Shown: positions 43,342 to 55,631, counted from the stretch's first letter. The stretch: DNA of 64,000 nucleotides from Cryptomeria japonica (GCF_030272615.1 NC_081409.1:242121832-242185831); one strand, 5' to 3'. Made by a program: numbers and translations. The notes: a model not told the origin generated them from the sequence alone.

Positions 43342-45020
43342 CCACCTCCTCCTCCAAATGAAATAGACATGTTGCGGCAACAACTTGATAATCTCGCCCA
43401 ACAACTTCATAGTGTTGTAAAAACCAATCAATTTTCACTCAATGACATTTGTCCCTATCCCTTTGATAGGAATTTTCATAGGCCACCTTTTCCATGAGGG
43501 TTTGAAACACCCAAGTTTGAAAAGTATCAAGGAAAAGGAGATCCTCATGATCATGTTAGAGAATTCCATTCAGCTTGCCTCGAAGTAGCATACGAGGACA
43601 CCTACCTAATGCGATTCTTTCCCCAACATTTGGGAGGAACAACCACATCATGGTTTTCCCGATTACCAGGTGGCATTAGGACATTTGAAGAACTCATCCA
43701 AAAGTTCCTAGCACATTACTCACACAACATTGAACGTGATATCACCATGGAGGATCTATGTAACACTAAACAAAAACCAGGAGAGCTATTTTTCAGTTTT
43801 TCTGCAACGATGGCGTCAAATGTCTAGCAGACATTCCCTTCAATTACCTGAACAAGAATTGGTGGAAATATTTATTTCCAACTTAAACAACAAAATGGAA
43901 TTTCACCTAGACGTAAAAGACATGGACTCTTTCAATGACATGATCATCAAAGGTTTAAAATGTGAACGAGCTCTCATCAAGAAAGGGCTTATCAAGATAT
44001 ACAATGAACCATAGGATGGCCCTCGCCCACGTTTCAATAGTGACAAGCCTAACTTCTGGAACAAAAAGAAAAATGTCGTCAATGATGGGGTTGTGGATGC
44101 AAGAACTATCAAAAGTGCACAACCTGTGGTCCGATTTGCAGGACAGAACCCCCCACCCAAGAATAACACAGTTGCTCCTCCAAATCAAGGATGCAACGTA
44201 TCTCAAGAGGAACCCAGACAACGCTAGCAAAATTTTAAACCAAAATGAACATACACTCCCTTAGAGGAACCCATTGAAACAGTGTTACGTCAGTTGGTTT
44301 CTCAAAATCTGGTGACCTTACCCAAAACATCAAACTATGAACCTCAAGTTAAACCTTCATGGTGGAGAGATACTGAACATTGCGATTTCCATCAAGGGAA
44401 AGGGCATAAGACAAGCAATTGTCACAGATTGAAAGATCTTATTCAAGATCTTATTGACCGAGGTGAAATCAAAATTGAAGGACACAACCCAAAGACAACA
44501 AACAATGATCATCTCATGTTTAAAAATCCACTTCCGTCACACAATCAAAGGGGTCCTTCCACTTCAGGGAGAAGCATAGATACCACTGATTATATGCAAG
44601 CCGCATATAATTACACTGTGAATCACCTATATGATACCAGTGAACAAATTGCAACTATTACCATCAAAAATCTCAGTTCTAACTTCAATGTTGTTACATG
44701 TCGCAACAAGATCACCATAAAAGCAGCTCCACAAGGCACCCCATCTATCCCAAAGCAATATAACCTTGTGAATCAATTAGATAAAAGGCCCACATTGATA
44801 TCTATCTTAGAGCTATTGTGCCTATCTCCATCTCATAAAACAATCTTGGATCAAGCTCTCCAAGAGGCATCAGTTCCTGCAAACCTAAACACAGATCAGT
44901 TCCAAGCTATGGTTGGCAATCTAAGGTCATCACCTTGTCTCACTTTCTCCAAAAGTGACAACACATCCTTCCAGCAACCTCACAATGCCTCACTCCACAT
45001 TGAAGGGTTTATCAACCAAC
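43342..45020 (+). pseudogene. T3 gag, capsid and nucleocapsid parts
   Basis: Resumes in frame after C2 with PPPPPNEIDML. The capsid follows: ICPYPFDRNF, TPKFEKYQGKGDPHDH, DTYLMRFFPQHL, WFSRLPGGIRTFEEL (43440-43730). A frameshift near 43785 moves it to LQRWRQMSSRHSLQLPEQ. The zinc-finger variant CDFHQGKGHKTSNC lies near 44379-44420, then DLIDRGEIKIEGH. The conserved block VNQLDKRPTLISILELLCLS precedes the protease. Stops include a TGA near 43496 and TAG codons near 44012 and 44226. Confidence 0.9.
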
Positions 45021-45615
45021 ATAGGATCATGCGAGTCTTGATCAATAATGGAGCAGGCCTAAATATCTGTACACTACAATTAGTCATAGCTTTGGGATAT
45101 GCAATTGAATCAGTGGATCCTCTAAGAAGATAACAATCAAAGCCTATGATGATGCAGAGCGTTCATCCAAAGGAGTTGTTGTGCTACCAATCTGAGTGGG
45201 CCCTGTGGTGAAACACATCATCTGTTAAGTTCTAGACCTTCCTTTGCCATACAATTTGTTGTTAGGAAGACCTTGGATACACGCCATGCAAGTCGTTCCA
45301 TCTACTTACCATCAGTGTATCAAATTCCCTCATAATGGTGTGGAAATTACAATCCTAGGAGATGCAAACCCCTTTGCATATTGTCATAATATAAGTCATC
45401 AACCAGAGATTATTGTTCCCAACAATAGAGAAGCCATCTCATCCACATCATACGTAATTCCAACCTCTCTTTCCAGTTCAAACACCACTATACCCAAGCA
45501 AGAGAAGCTCAAGATGAAAATAGCAGAGGAAGGTCTTGGAGAGTACAATCTAAGCCAGCTCTTTTGTGTTGGACAAATGCCCGCTTCTCCTAGAACTCAT
45601 GGTAAACCTCAATAG
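45021..45615 (+). pseudogene. T3 aspartic protease, active site lost
   Basis: RVLINNGAGLNICT at about 45032-45073 corresponds to RVLIDGG in T1: the catalytic aspartate and the next glycine are both asparagine. After a one-base loss near 45131 the frame shifts, then KAYDDAERSSKG, LLGRPWIHAMQVV and KFPHNGVEITI follow to the stop at 45615. This protease could not cleave a polyprotein. Confidence 0.87.
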
Positions 45616-47100
45616 TTACTTCAAACACCACTGGTCAATCCAACATGCACTTTGACACCTTTCATCCTTGGAAAGAGTCAAGAACAAGAAACCAGAGATG
45701 AAGACTTAGCAGAATGGATCTATAAAGACCCAGTCACCACGGACATTCCACAAGCTAAGCTTCTGATAGATTAGTATGGAAAAGGCCTTCTCATTATGCA
45801 AAGAATAGATTATGATGGTCAGAGTGCTTTGGGACCTTGCAAGAAAGGCCGACATGAACCTCTGCAGCCAGAATTAAAGCCCAAAGATAACACAAGACTA
45901 GGCTTTCAAAAAAAGATCTTTCCTATATCAAATTCAAAGGGAAACCCAACAAACCACTATATCAGCCTATTACAAAGAGGTCACCTTTGGTTATATCAGT
46001 AGCACCACACACAATAACAACTGCCCCATTGAGGCTAAAAATCCTAGCAAAACCATCCACAACACCAGTCATCCCACCAATTAAACCAACAACCCCATCA
46101 GCAGCAGCCATAACATCAATAGCACCATTAGCAACAACAACTATATTTGACCCCATAGCAGTATCTACAACACTGGCAATTCCAGTAGAAGCAGCCAGTT
46201 CAACACTATCAATACTCCCTATATCGGATTCATTGATCCCCATAATCCTTCTTGCAGCACCAATCATTTCATCTACAATGGTACATTAGCTGATCACACC
46301 TACAGTGTTTAACTCAAAGGATATCTCAGTATGGTATAGCAACTGGATAGTGGAGAGCAACTCAGAGACTGACTCACATGAGTGGGAATTTGATTCTATC
46401 CAACTTAATACTTTAGATGAGGAAGACACATCACTACCTCCACCTCGCAAAGACATCCATGTTTACGGAGAAGCACAAATAAAGACCTCTTGGGTTCCTA
46501 AATTGGAAACATCTTCCACAGACCCTACGTCTCATCCTACGTCTAATTCTGACAGGGAGAGTACCATCAATGACCTTCACCATAATGTCTTAACCCTCAC
46601 TGACACATCTAATGAACTTAACCTAATCGATAAGGTAATACCCATTATCCATCCTAAACTCATCGAATGGAACCAACCTAATCCCCCATGTCTTGACCAT
46701 TTCCAAAACAATGAGGCAATCATTGACTTTTTGTAACTGTGGGATAACATACCAAGCGGAGATCACAAAGCTAGATTCACCATTGAACTTAATAGCGCAG
46801 CATACTTCGGGGCAGATGCCAAACCTTTCAGGTGCAAAAATATAACAATAAAACATGGATCTTCCAGTGAAAACCACACTGTGGCACTGTTTGATCCCAC
46901 AAAAGTAAAAAGAACGAGCATATCCAATGGTGAAAACCTCTTTGAGGCACCGGAGGATGAAAGGTTTGACATTCTCCCTTCTAGTACACAGCAAGAACGA
47001 TCAACAATCCTTATTGAAGAGACAAAAGAATACAACGTGGGGACTCTTGAAACTGCTCACCACATACATCTGACATCTCTTTTAACTTCAGAGGAACAAC
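45616..47100 (+). pseudogene. T3 protease-RT linker with G-patch-like domain
   Basis: At 45775-45906, 44 codons open with YGKGLLIMQRIDYDGQSALG, continue KKGRHEPLQPELKP and end RLGF. This matches the G-patch layout: aromatic/G-x-G, hydrophobic LLxxM, G-Q-x-L-G, E-P, G-F. In betaretroviruses a G-patch follows the protease; here it sits in the same place. The rest is serine/threonine-rich and acidic (46305-46736 is one open frame) with no domain I recognise. G-patch identification is by eye. Confidence 0.6.
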
Positions 47101-48546
47101 CTAAGTTTGTAGAATTCTTCTAGAAGCGCCAGATTAACTTTGCATGGTCATATGCAGACATGTCTAGGCTTGATCCTGATTTAGCCATGCATCACCTCAC
47201 CATCACAGAAGGAGCCAAACCTGTCAAGAAGAAACTTTGCAAGATGCATCCCCAGATTATGGTGCTAGTTAAAGCGGAACTTAAGAAACTCCTAGATGTT
47301 AGTTTTATTAGACCAATTGATTATGCGGATTGGATATCCAATATTGTACCTGTTGGCAAACCCAATGGGGTCATCAGTATCTGTACTGACTTCAGAGATA
47401 TGAATAAAGCATGTCCTAAAGATGACTTCCCCCTACCAAACATCGACATAATCGTAGACCTAACTGCAGGACATGCCATGCTTTCTCTCATGGATGGCTT
47501 TTCAGGGTACAACCAGATAAAGATCGCACAGAAGATCAACATAAGACAGCCTTCACATGTCCATGGGGAACATACTATTGGAATGTAATGCCTTTCGGTC
47601 TAAAGAATGCAGGAGTGACCTACCAACACACAATAACCACTATCTTCCATGATATGATGCATACCATAATAGACGATTATGTTGATGACTTACTGGCAAA
47701 ATCACTCACAAGAGAAGGTCATCTGGAAATATTAGAGAAAATCTTTGATAGACAAGAACAATATCATGTTCAACTCAACCCAAAGAAATGTGTCTTTGGA
47801 GTAACCTCGGGGAAGCTTCTAGGATACATTGTCTCAAGCAAAGGCATTGAGTTCAATCCAGCAAAGGTCAAGGAAATCATGGACATGCCACCTCCGAAGA
47901 ACATCAGTCAGCTAAGGACATTACAAGGGCGGCTACAATCCATCTGAAGATTCATTGCACAATTGGCAGATAAGTGTCACCCCTTTACACACCTACTACA
48001 CAAGAACATTCCCTTTCAATGGGATACCAGATGCCAACAAGCATTCCAGATGCTTAAAGACTATCTCATGAATACACCATTGTTGATCCCACCAGATCCG
48101 AGTAAGCCTCTATTACTCTATATTTCAGCAACTAATACAGAATTGGGAGTGCTACTGGCTCAATACAATGCAAAAGGGAAAGAGTGTGCTATTTACTACA
48201 TCTCTCGTACACTGGTTGGCTATGAACTCAATTACACACCTACTGAGTGAGCTTGCCTAGTAGTAATCTTGGCAGCCACTAAACTGAGACACTATTTGTT
48301 AACACATAAAGTACAACTCATTGCAAAGATCGATCCACTAAAGTACTTACTCAGCAAAGCAGCATTGACAGGCTGCTTGGCCAAGTTGGTGATGATTCTA
48401 AGTGAATTTGACATTAAGTATGTGGATCGTAAGGACAACAAGGGTCAAGTTATTGCAGATCAGTTGGTCAATGCTCCCCTCATAGGTGATCATCCTCTCA
48501 TTTCCAATTTTCTAGATGAAGAGATATTCATGATCATAGCAGCATG
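47101..48546 (+). pseudogene. T3 reverse transcriptase and first RNase H
   Basis: FAWSYADMSRLDP, then the RT fingers and palm: KLLDVSFIRPIDYADWISN, CTDFRDMNKACPKDDFPLPN, LSLMDGFSGYNQIKI. A frameshift near 47530 is followed by MPFGLKNAGVTYQ and the intact catalytic YVDD at 47678-47689. LNPKKCVFGVTSGKLLGY and RTLQGRLQSI follow, then RNase H: LYISATNTELGVLLAQ, YYISRTLVGYELNYTPTE, LRHYLLTHK, FDIKYVDRKDNKGQVIAD. Stops near 47946 (TGA), 48248 (TGA) and 48545. Confidence 0.93.
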
Positions 48547-48950
48547 ACCTTGGAAACTATACTTTGATGGTTCATACACTAGGCATGGCTCGGGGGCAGG
48601 TATCCTATTTATCACACCTCAAGGTGACAACATCCCAAAGTCTTACAGGCTCACATTTCCATGCACAAACAACATAGCTAAGTATGAAGCCTTGATTACA
48701 AGACTCGGACTAGCCATACAATGGAAATTGAAAGAGCTACAAATATATGGTGACTCCCAATTGGTCATCCGACAAGTAACAGATGAATATCAGATCAAGG
48801 ATGACAAACTCATGTCGTACAAACAAATGGTGGACAATTTAAAGGCATAATTCACTAGTATCACCTTTGAGCAGATACCCAGAGATCCGAATCGAGCTGC
48901 TGATGCTATGGCTACCATTGCATCTCTCCTAGATCTTCCACATAATTCTA
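48547..48950 (+). pseudogene. T3 second (archaeal-type) RNase H domain
   Basis: WKLYFDGSYTRHGSGAGI, FPCTNNIAKYEALITRL, IYGDSQLVIRQVTDEY and FEQIPRDPNRAADAMATIAS form a second RNase H between the first RNase H and integrase. The second acidic position appears as AKYEAL. One TAA near 48848. This domain is the strongest lineage marker for Tat in T3. Confidence 0.88.
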
Positions 48951-50302
48951 CACGCTACGAGTTCTTGGTCGAACATCTTTGGATTCCCACTTATGATATC
49001 CCCAAATCTGAGATGATATGTCACCTTTTCAGTTCTGAATCCCAATGGTATGGTGAGTACTACACCTATCTCCATGATCACACACTTCCTCCTAACCAAT
49101 TGAATAACCAACGTAAAACCTTCATTTGCCAAACCACTCAATATACCATTATTGCTGAAACCCTATAGCAACATAGTCTTGATGGTACTCTCCTTCGATG
49201 TCTAGAACATGATGAGATAACAAAGGCCTTGGAAGAGGTATATGAAGGAATTTGTGGAACTCATGCAAGTGGTCCATCCCTAGCTAAGAAACTCATGCGC
49301 ACTGGATACTATTGGCCATCCATGGAAAAAGACTCCTATTACTTTTTCAGAAAGTGCAAGAAATGCCAAGTTCATGGAGACCTGATACATGCACCATCAT
49401 AGGAATTGCAACAAATCACAACACCATGGCCTTTTTATCAATGGTGCCTTGACCTTGTGGGTAAAATCCATCCATCTTCATCCAACGACCACAAGTTCAT
49501 CATTACCATCACTGAATACTTCACCAAGTGGATCAAAGTTGTTCCACTTACCCAAGTCACCGACAAATAGATTGCCTCATTCATCCTTAATTACATCATC
49601 TGCCGGTATGGTGTACCCATGTCCATCATCACAGATAATGATCTTCCTTTCAAAAATCAGGATGTCCGTGAGCTCTGTGAAAAGTTTCATATCCAACACC
49701 TCTTTTCCACTCCCTATTACCCACAAGGAAATGGTCAGGTTGAAGCATCAAACAAGAAAATATTAAGAATCCTCAAGAAGATAGTCAATGATGTCGGTCA
49801 TGATTGGCATGTTCAATTGAATCTAGCACTATGGGCGTATCGAACTAGCATTCAAACCCCTATAGGCGCAACTCCCTACTCACTAGTCTATGGAGTAGAA
49901 GCCATCCTTCTTATTGAGGTTGAGATACCATCTCTATGGGTTTCCTTGCATAATTTCATAGATGATGAAGCATACAAAGTCTCACATCTCCAAGATTTAG
50001 AGCTACTTGATGAGAAATGACAAGCTACATACAATAACCTCAAAGCCTATCATCAGCGCATGAGCAAAAGCTATAATCCTCGAGTTAGACCTCGTACATT
50101 TGAGGTAAGTGATCTTTTTCTTCAAGAGAATCCTCTTAACCACCCAAATAGAGAACAACAGGGAAAGTTTGAATCAAACTGGCTGGGTCCATATGTTATC
50201 ACTATTGTATTTGGGTCCGGGTCATATCAGTTGGCTACTTCAGAAGGAGAACCGCTAGCAGATCCGATCAACAACATGCATCTCAAAAGGTTTTATACAT
50301 AA
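48951..50302 (+). pseudogene. T3 integrase
   Basis: The zinc region is GICGTHASGPSLAKKL, YYWPSMEKD, CKKCQVHGD (49240-49380). Core aspartates are present in WCLDLVGKI (about 49440) and IITDNDLPFKN (about 49625), with the glutamate in GNGQVEASNKK (about 49740). WHVQLNLALWAYR and TPYSLVYGVEAI follow, and the C-terminal domain VSDLFLQENPLN, FESNWLGPYVIT ends at MHLKRFYT with the native stop at 50302. Stops near 49166, 49399, 49568 and 50018, no clear frameshift. The DDE set is visible, unlike in T1. Confidence 0.92.
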
Positions 50303-52674
50303 GCTGCATAGAGCATCAGGCTCCCATACATACCAAAAAAACACCAAAAACATTCAGATAAATGTCCTGAAGAAAATACAAAAACATCAAAATAGTAAAG
50401 AAAAAACATGCATCCAAACGGTGAACAACCACTCTGTTGGCACCTTGGGTAAGTACGATGGTGAAAACCTGGCAAACAGGCACCACTCGTAACGGCTATG
50501 GCTCCATTGTCTTTCAGACTTGTTGCGATCACATTCATTTCATCCATTCATCCATCCGTCCAAACCATGGCTTGTTATTGATCTGCAATCAAGGATAGTA
50601 TTTCATGCGTCTTGCATCCCGCTTTTTCATAGTCATATCTAAACTGGGGGCAATACCCTTAACCTATTGTTGGAAGTGGATTTTTCATTACTTGTGATTC
50701 ATTGGGTTCTTCATTCGGATTACCATCTCACAAAATACCAAAAACATTGGAAAATTATCTCACAAAATACCAAAAACATTGGGAACCAATCAAAATCCAA
50801 AAACATTTTGAAAACATCAAAAAATCAATCAAAAACATGGCAATGCTTTTTTACATACGCATCCAAGAAGATACCAAACAAACAACATCAAAATGCAAAA
50901 CTGTCTTAACAAGGATGCATCCTTCCTTACCAAAAACAAAGATAAGATGACATTTTCTTTGACAAGAAAATTTTGTTTAAGCTATCAAATACTTGGTTGA
51001 TTTGTAGGTTATTCATTCATATCGGGTTCCTACGCTACTCCGGGATATCCACAAGTGATTAGAGTGGTTGGGATGGTTCCTAAGCATTGTTTGTATGTCT
51101 TCTGTGAATTATTTCGATGAAGTTTTGGAGCATGTACTAATGGTGTCTACGTGGGAAGTTCACTAAGTTACGTGATCTTATGCGAAATACAGTCATGGAT
51201 CACTATGGCTTGCTGACTATAGAGTATACCTCGACCATATGAGCATGAACCATTATCGAGGGTCCATATTTTGTATTCTTTATTTATGTTGTTTGTTTGC
51301 AGCTACAATGCTCCATCCTTGGTTCCTACTACCTCATCCAAGTTTGATATTATCATGCTCAATGATGAAAATAACGCACTATGGATCGTCATTCCATCTC
51401 ATCTGTTTATATTGCATTATGTTGCATATCATCCATCCATTTACTCATTCCTTATTCATATGCATGGTTTTGTATGCAAGTGTGAACAAGATTAATATGA
51501 GGAGTTATATGAAAATTGAGTTGGTCTTGGATACAATGACGATAGAGTACTTTGATACATCATCAGTGCATTATGCAAAAGTTAAAACAACCTTACATTC
51601 ATCTATCATAATCACATCATCATTGCATTACATTTAGTTGCATTTGCATAAGCCTAGTTCATTATCATTTACTTGCATGTAGGTTTATTAAAATCTTAAA
51701 TCTTCATTAGCGTTCATTTAATATCATTTAGTTACATTTTATACATATAGTTCATTCTCCTTTACTTACATTAGTATCATTATATCATTTCATCATTGCA
51801 TAATCGTGACATTTAGATTCATTTATATAATAAAATTGTCTTTGTTTGCATTTACTACCATGATTAACCATTACAAATACATTCAGTACCATTTAAGATT
51901 CATTAAAAATGCATTCATTATCCTTTTAATTTCATTAAGGTGCAGTTATTCATTACCCATGAGTTGCATTATCATTTCACTTCATCATATTTTTTCGCCA
52001 TTTAGAATCATAACAAAACCATTTGTCTCAACATTGGTTCATACATTATACATATGCATTCATTTAGAAATCATCATTTAAACATTTGTACTTTACATTT
52101 GTTTATCCATATTACATTCATCTAAAAACCATCTAGATGCATTTACATAAATAAATCATTCATTCAACACATTACATTAACATCATTGCATATCATTATC
52201 TCATCATTGTATCAACATAAAGTACAAGATACTATCTATACCATCATAATCATCATTTAAATATGCATACATCAGCATCATGGCTTTACATACATAAAGC
52301 ATTTCACCAACACATCATGCACATATATAAACCTGTATCCACATATTAGCATCCCATTTATAAATCATGCATGTAGACATCATGTAGGAATAAATCATCA
52401 TGAAACATGCATAAATAAATAATCTCATCAACCCATCCATATAGCAAGTACAAGTATCCATCTAAGCAAAATCATGAGATCATCATCCTGCATAAGCATC
52501 CATACATATCATCAACATGCATATCATTACAAAATATGGGATCTCCTCATATATCATATCATATCGACAAAAACATACATGTATCAGAGTACAATGAAGT
52601 CTAAAATATCGGCTGCCAAGAGCCATCCAAGACACAGTCCAAAATGACAATATAAACACATACAAAATGCTCTC
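50303..52674 (+). other. T3 3' non-coding region between integrase and antisense gene
   Basis: No gene is supported. Conserved with T2: GTAAGTACGATGGTGAAAAC near 50453 and CATGGCTTGTTATTGATCT near 50565. Conserved with T1: TACGCTACTCCGGGATATCC near 51030 and ATACCTCGACC near 51227. 50700-50850 holds AAAAACATTGGAAAA-type repeats. 51600-52480 is rich in CATTCATT/CATCATT repeats like T1 and T2. Short frames in this tract reflect low complexity. Confidence 0.6.
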
Positions 52675-55328
52675 TCAGATGCCACTCTGACCAGATGCTG
52701 CACCACCATCACCACCTGCTCCCCCACTAGCCCCCGCATCACTTGATCTATCTCTCCATGGAGGACCCATCACACCACCACTACTCTGCATCCTCTGAGA
52801 CCGCTCTGATCTCGCCCGTTGCATCTATGAATAGCTAAGTGCTCGCTGACTAGCTAGCACCACCTGCTCATATAACCCCTGCCAATAATCTATCTCCTCC
52901 TACGCTCATCGCATCTCCCTCATCGCATCTCTAGTAGGACCCTGTGCTCCTACTCCTGCTCCCACCCGTACTCTCTCCTGCAACGCTGCAAATATCTCCA
53001 TAGCCTGATCTCTCTCCCACATCACTATCGTTAGCTCTGACTCTAGTGCAAACAGCTGCACATCTCTACCGGCCACCTCTGCCTCCATATCCTCTAGTAG
53101 AGTCTACAAAAATAGTATCATATGGTCCCACATATCTCCACCTGTAGCTCCCTCCTCCATATCCATAGGTGCCTCTCCAGTGGCTCCCTCCCTTGTATCC
53201 ATAGGTACCTGTCCCTCACCTGCATCCCTGCCACCTAATCTCATGCCTCCTTGCATCAAAGGTCCCTGAGATAGCCGCAAAGGCTGCCCACCTCTCCCCC
53301 TCCACCGTAATCATCCACTACCCCCACCTCCACCTCTGAATCCACCACCTCCTCTAAAACCCCCACCCCTTCCTCTTCCTCCTCCTCCTCCTCCTCCATC
53401 ACCACCTCCTCCATACCCACCACCACCATCTCCTCTCCCTCGTGCACCTATGTGACCTCCTCTCCTTCTCTCCTCCTCAAAGGATGGAATAGGCTCCATT
53501 GGATCTGATATCTGAGGAATCGGATGTGCCACAATGTACTGAGTGTACTCATCTGACACCCCAACATCTACTACCCTTGGCCTCATTTGACATGGAATCG
53601 CCTTTAATGTGTGGAACTCTACCAATGCCTAATCATAAGGTAACAGTGGTCCCCATAAGTAACTCTCTCGTACCATCCGTGCATACTCTCCCGATCCACT
53701 AGGCAATCCCTGCTGCAGCCCAAACTGTCTCAAAACTCTGCCAGGAAGCTGTCTCTCCACATTGTAGGTTGTCGTACCAATGAGGTATCATGTCATAAAC
53801 ACATACGACAACACCTCTGCATCATCATCCCATGACTCACACTCAATATATGACCTCAAGATCACAGTATCCAAATCATCCAGTGCCCGTCACCACCACT
53901 CTAACTTCTCCAGGTGGGGTTGACTCATCATACCTCCATACATGTATACATATGGCTGGTCCACTGCTTGGAATCTCAAACTAACTAGTCGGGTAATTGC
54001 TAAGTGCTCCCACGCCCAAGTATGCAGCAGAGTGATCCCCACTCCCAATGAGCCCACCCCTCAGTATGCTACCTCATGTAGATCCTGATATAAGTGTGAT
54101 AGCACGCACAGTCCCCATGCAAACCAGGTCCCCTCTGTCATCATCTACTCGATCACTTGACCCCAACCAATGGCAAGTCCATGCGATCGTCGATCTGGAC
54201 ATAGTAGTCCCCCAACAATCCCCGATAGCACTGATGGTAATGGCTCATACAAAGTTGATATATCCTCCCAGGCTATCAATCCATCATCAATGTAGACATC
54301 CTCATCAAAGAATCTATACACTGTTGTTGTCCCCCAAGCTCGGTCATACGTCACCAGCTCTCCTCGAATAGGAATGTGCAGGATGCGCCATACATCCTTT
54401 AGTGTAGTTGTCATCTCCCCCTGTGCCAAGTGAAACGTGCATGTCTCACTATACCATCGCTCTGCCAATGCTGTGATCAACCCGCGATTCATCTTAATCA
54501 CGGGCATATACATAACATCATACAAGTCTATCGCTACAATGCAATCCACTTCGGCCTTTGTCAATCGATCACGCAACACCTATGTGGAGGGATGTCTCTC
54601 GTACATCTGTAAGATGTGAAGATCCTCCTACACACGTGCATCGACTATCATCATCAGTTGTTTTGTTTCAAACTTTCTTAAGTTTAAACCTAGACTATCA
54701 ACAAATACTTTGATAAAGTATCTTCAGGTCTCAATAAGTAAGCAATCATGACACACCTAGACTACAACAAGCATTTATCTTAAATGACCTAAGTCTCATC
54801 AGGGATGCTATGGTTCAAAACAACTCTCACCTCACATCTCCATCCATCCATCATTGGCATCAGGAGATTCTTGTTCAAACACACTGGGGCATCTACTTTC
54901 CTAAAACAAAAGCGCTATTCTGAACACAAAAGCGCTAATATGCTTACAAAAGCGCTAACTCAACTATGCAATAGTGCTAAACCAACAATAACGCTACATT
55001 GACTATACAATAGCACCACCTAACAACAACAGCGTTCAATCAACTACACAATAGCGCTAAAAACCCAAAAACGCTAAAACAACTATACAATAGCACTACT
55101 TTTGGCAACAACGCTAAAACCACTATGCAATAGCGCTAATTTAGTTGACAATAGTTGCAAAACACAGTTTTAGCGCTATTCTGTTGACTCAACTTGGACC
55201 CAGCAAAAAACTTATCAAAAATACATGAAATTCAAAAATTCAAATTCACATACGGATAGTTCGTAGTCATCTGGCCGCTGGAATCGTCGGACTCACTCTA
55301 ATCGGTGCTCTGCTATGGGAACCGACAT
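52675..55328 (-). pseudogene. T3 antisense PMD-domain gene, most complete copy, one intron
   Basis: Exon 1 is 55328-55254 (25 codons, MSVPIAEHRLE, TGA, VRRFQRPDDYELS) with a GTATGT donor. The intron is 55253-54628, ending GTGTAG. Exon 2 is 54627-52675, 651 codons in a single frame with 11 premature stops but no frameshift. PMD part: GLITALAERWYSETCTFHL, LKDVWRILHIPIRGEL, LPSVLSGIVGGLLCPDRRS, LLHTWAWEHLAITRLVS, LPGRVLRQFGLQQGLP (to about 53690). Then an RG/GG-rich stretch (53480-53310), a helical coiled-coil-like segment (ELTIVMWERDQAMEIFAALQ, near 53000) and a Ser/Gly-rich end closing SGQSGI. Many stops are CAG-to-TAG or CGA-to-TGA. PMD proteins are linked to silencing and genome maintenance in plants; the role here is unknown. 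Confidence 0.85.
54901..55190 (-). repeat. 20-bp periodic AGCGCT array in the T3 antisense-gene intron
   Basis: ACAAAAGCGCTAA-like units sit at 54911, 54931, 54951, 54973, 54990, 55012, 55031, 55053, 55071, 55092, 55111, 55132 and 55153, with one inverted unit at 55172; spacing is 18-22, mean about 20. On the minus strand they read TTAGCGCTTTTGT, identical to the leader unit at 33728 and 33748. The array fills the middle of the intron. Confidence 0.9.
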
Positions 55329-55631
55329 CCTGACTGCTCCTTGCTCTTCTAAAAGGTCACTCCCAGAGCTCAAATTTTACTATGGACGTGAATGTAAATG
55401 ACCCTGTTTTCACCCCTTCCTCCTCATATATACCCTTCGTCGTAACCCTAATTTTATCCCGCTCACCATTGTGGTCCCCATGAACTTCCAGAGCCTCCCA
55501 TTTCTCCATTTTATCTCCGATTTCTTCTATTTTTCACCAGTATTGCTAAAATCTTCTCTTCTACCACCCCGTCAATTTTTCATTCTTTTTCGAGAGATCG
55601 CGCAGTTTTTCAAAAAAATTCGGCCCATCTT

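Noticed and set aside
45962-46289. 101-codon minus and 100-codon plus frames over the same bases in the T3 linker
   Set aside because: Both come from a short Ala/Val/Thr-rich repeat of GCA/ACA triplets; the plus-strand linker explains it.
51239-52081. Several 74-132-codon plus-strand frames after T3 integrase
   Set aside because: They read through CATTCATT-type low-complexity sequence (His, Ser, Ile, Tyr-rich), overlap each other and have no counterpart in T1 or T2.
53499-53702. Plus-strand frames over the T3 antisense gene, including 54048-54371
   Set aside because: Shadows of the minus-strand PMD frame, which has clear family motifs.
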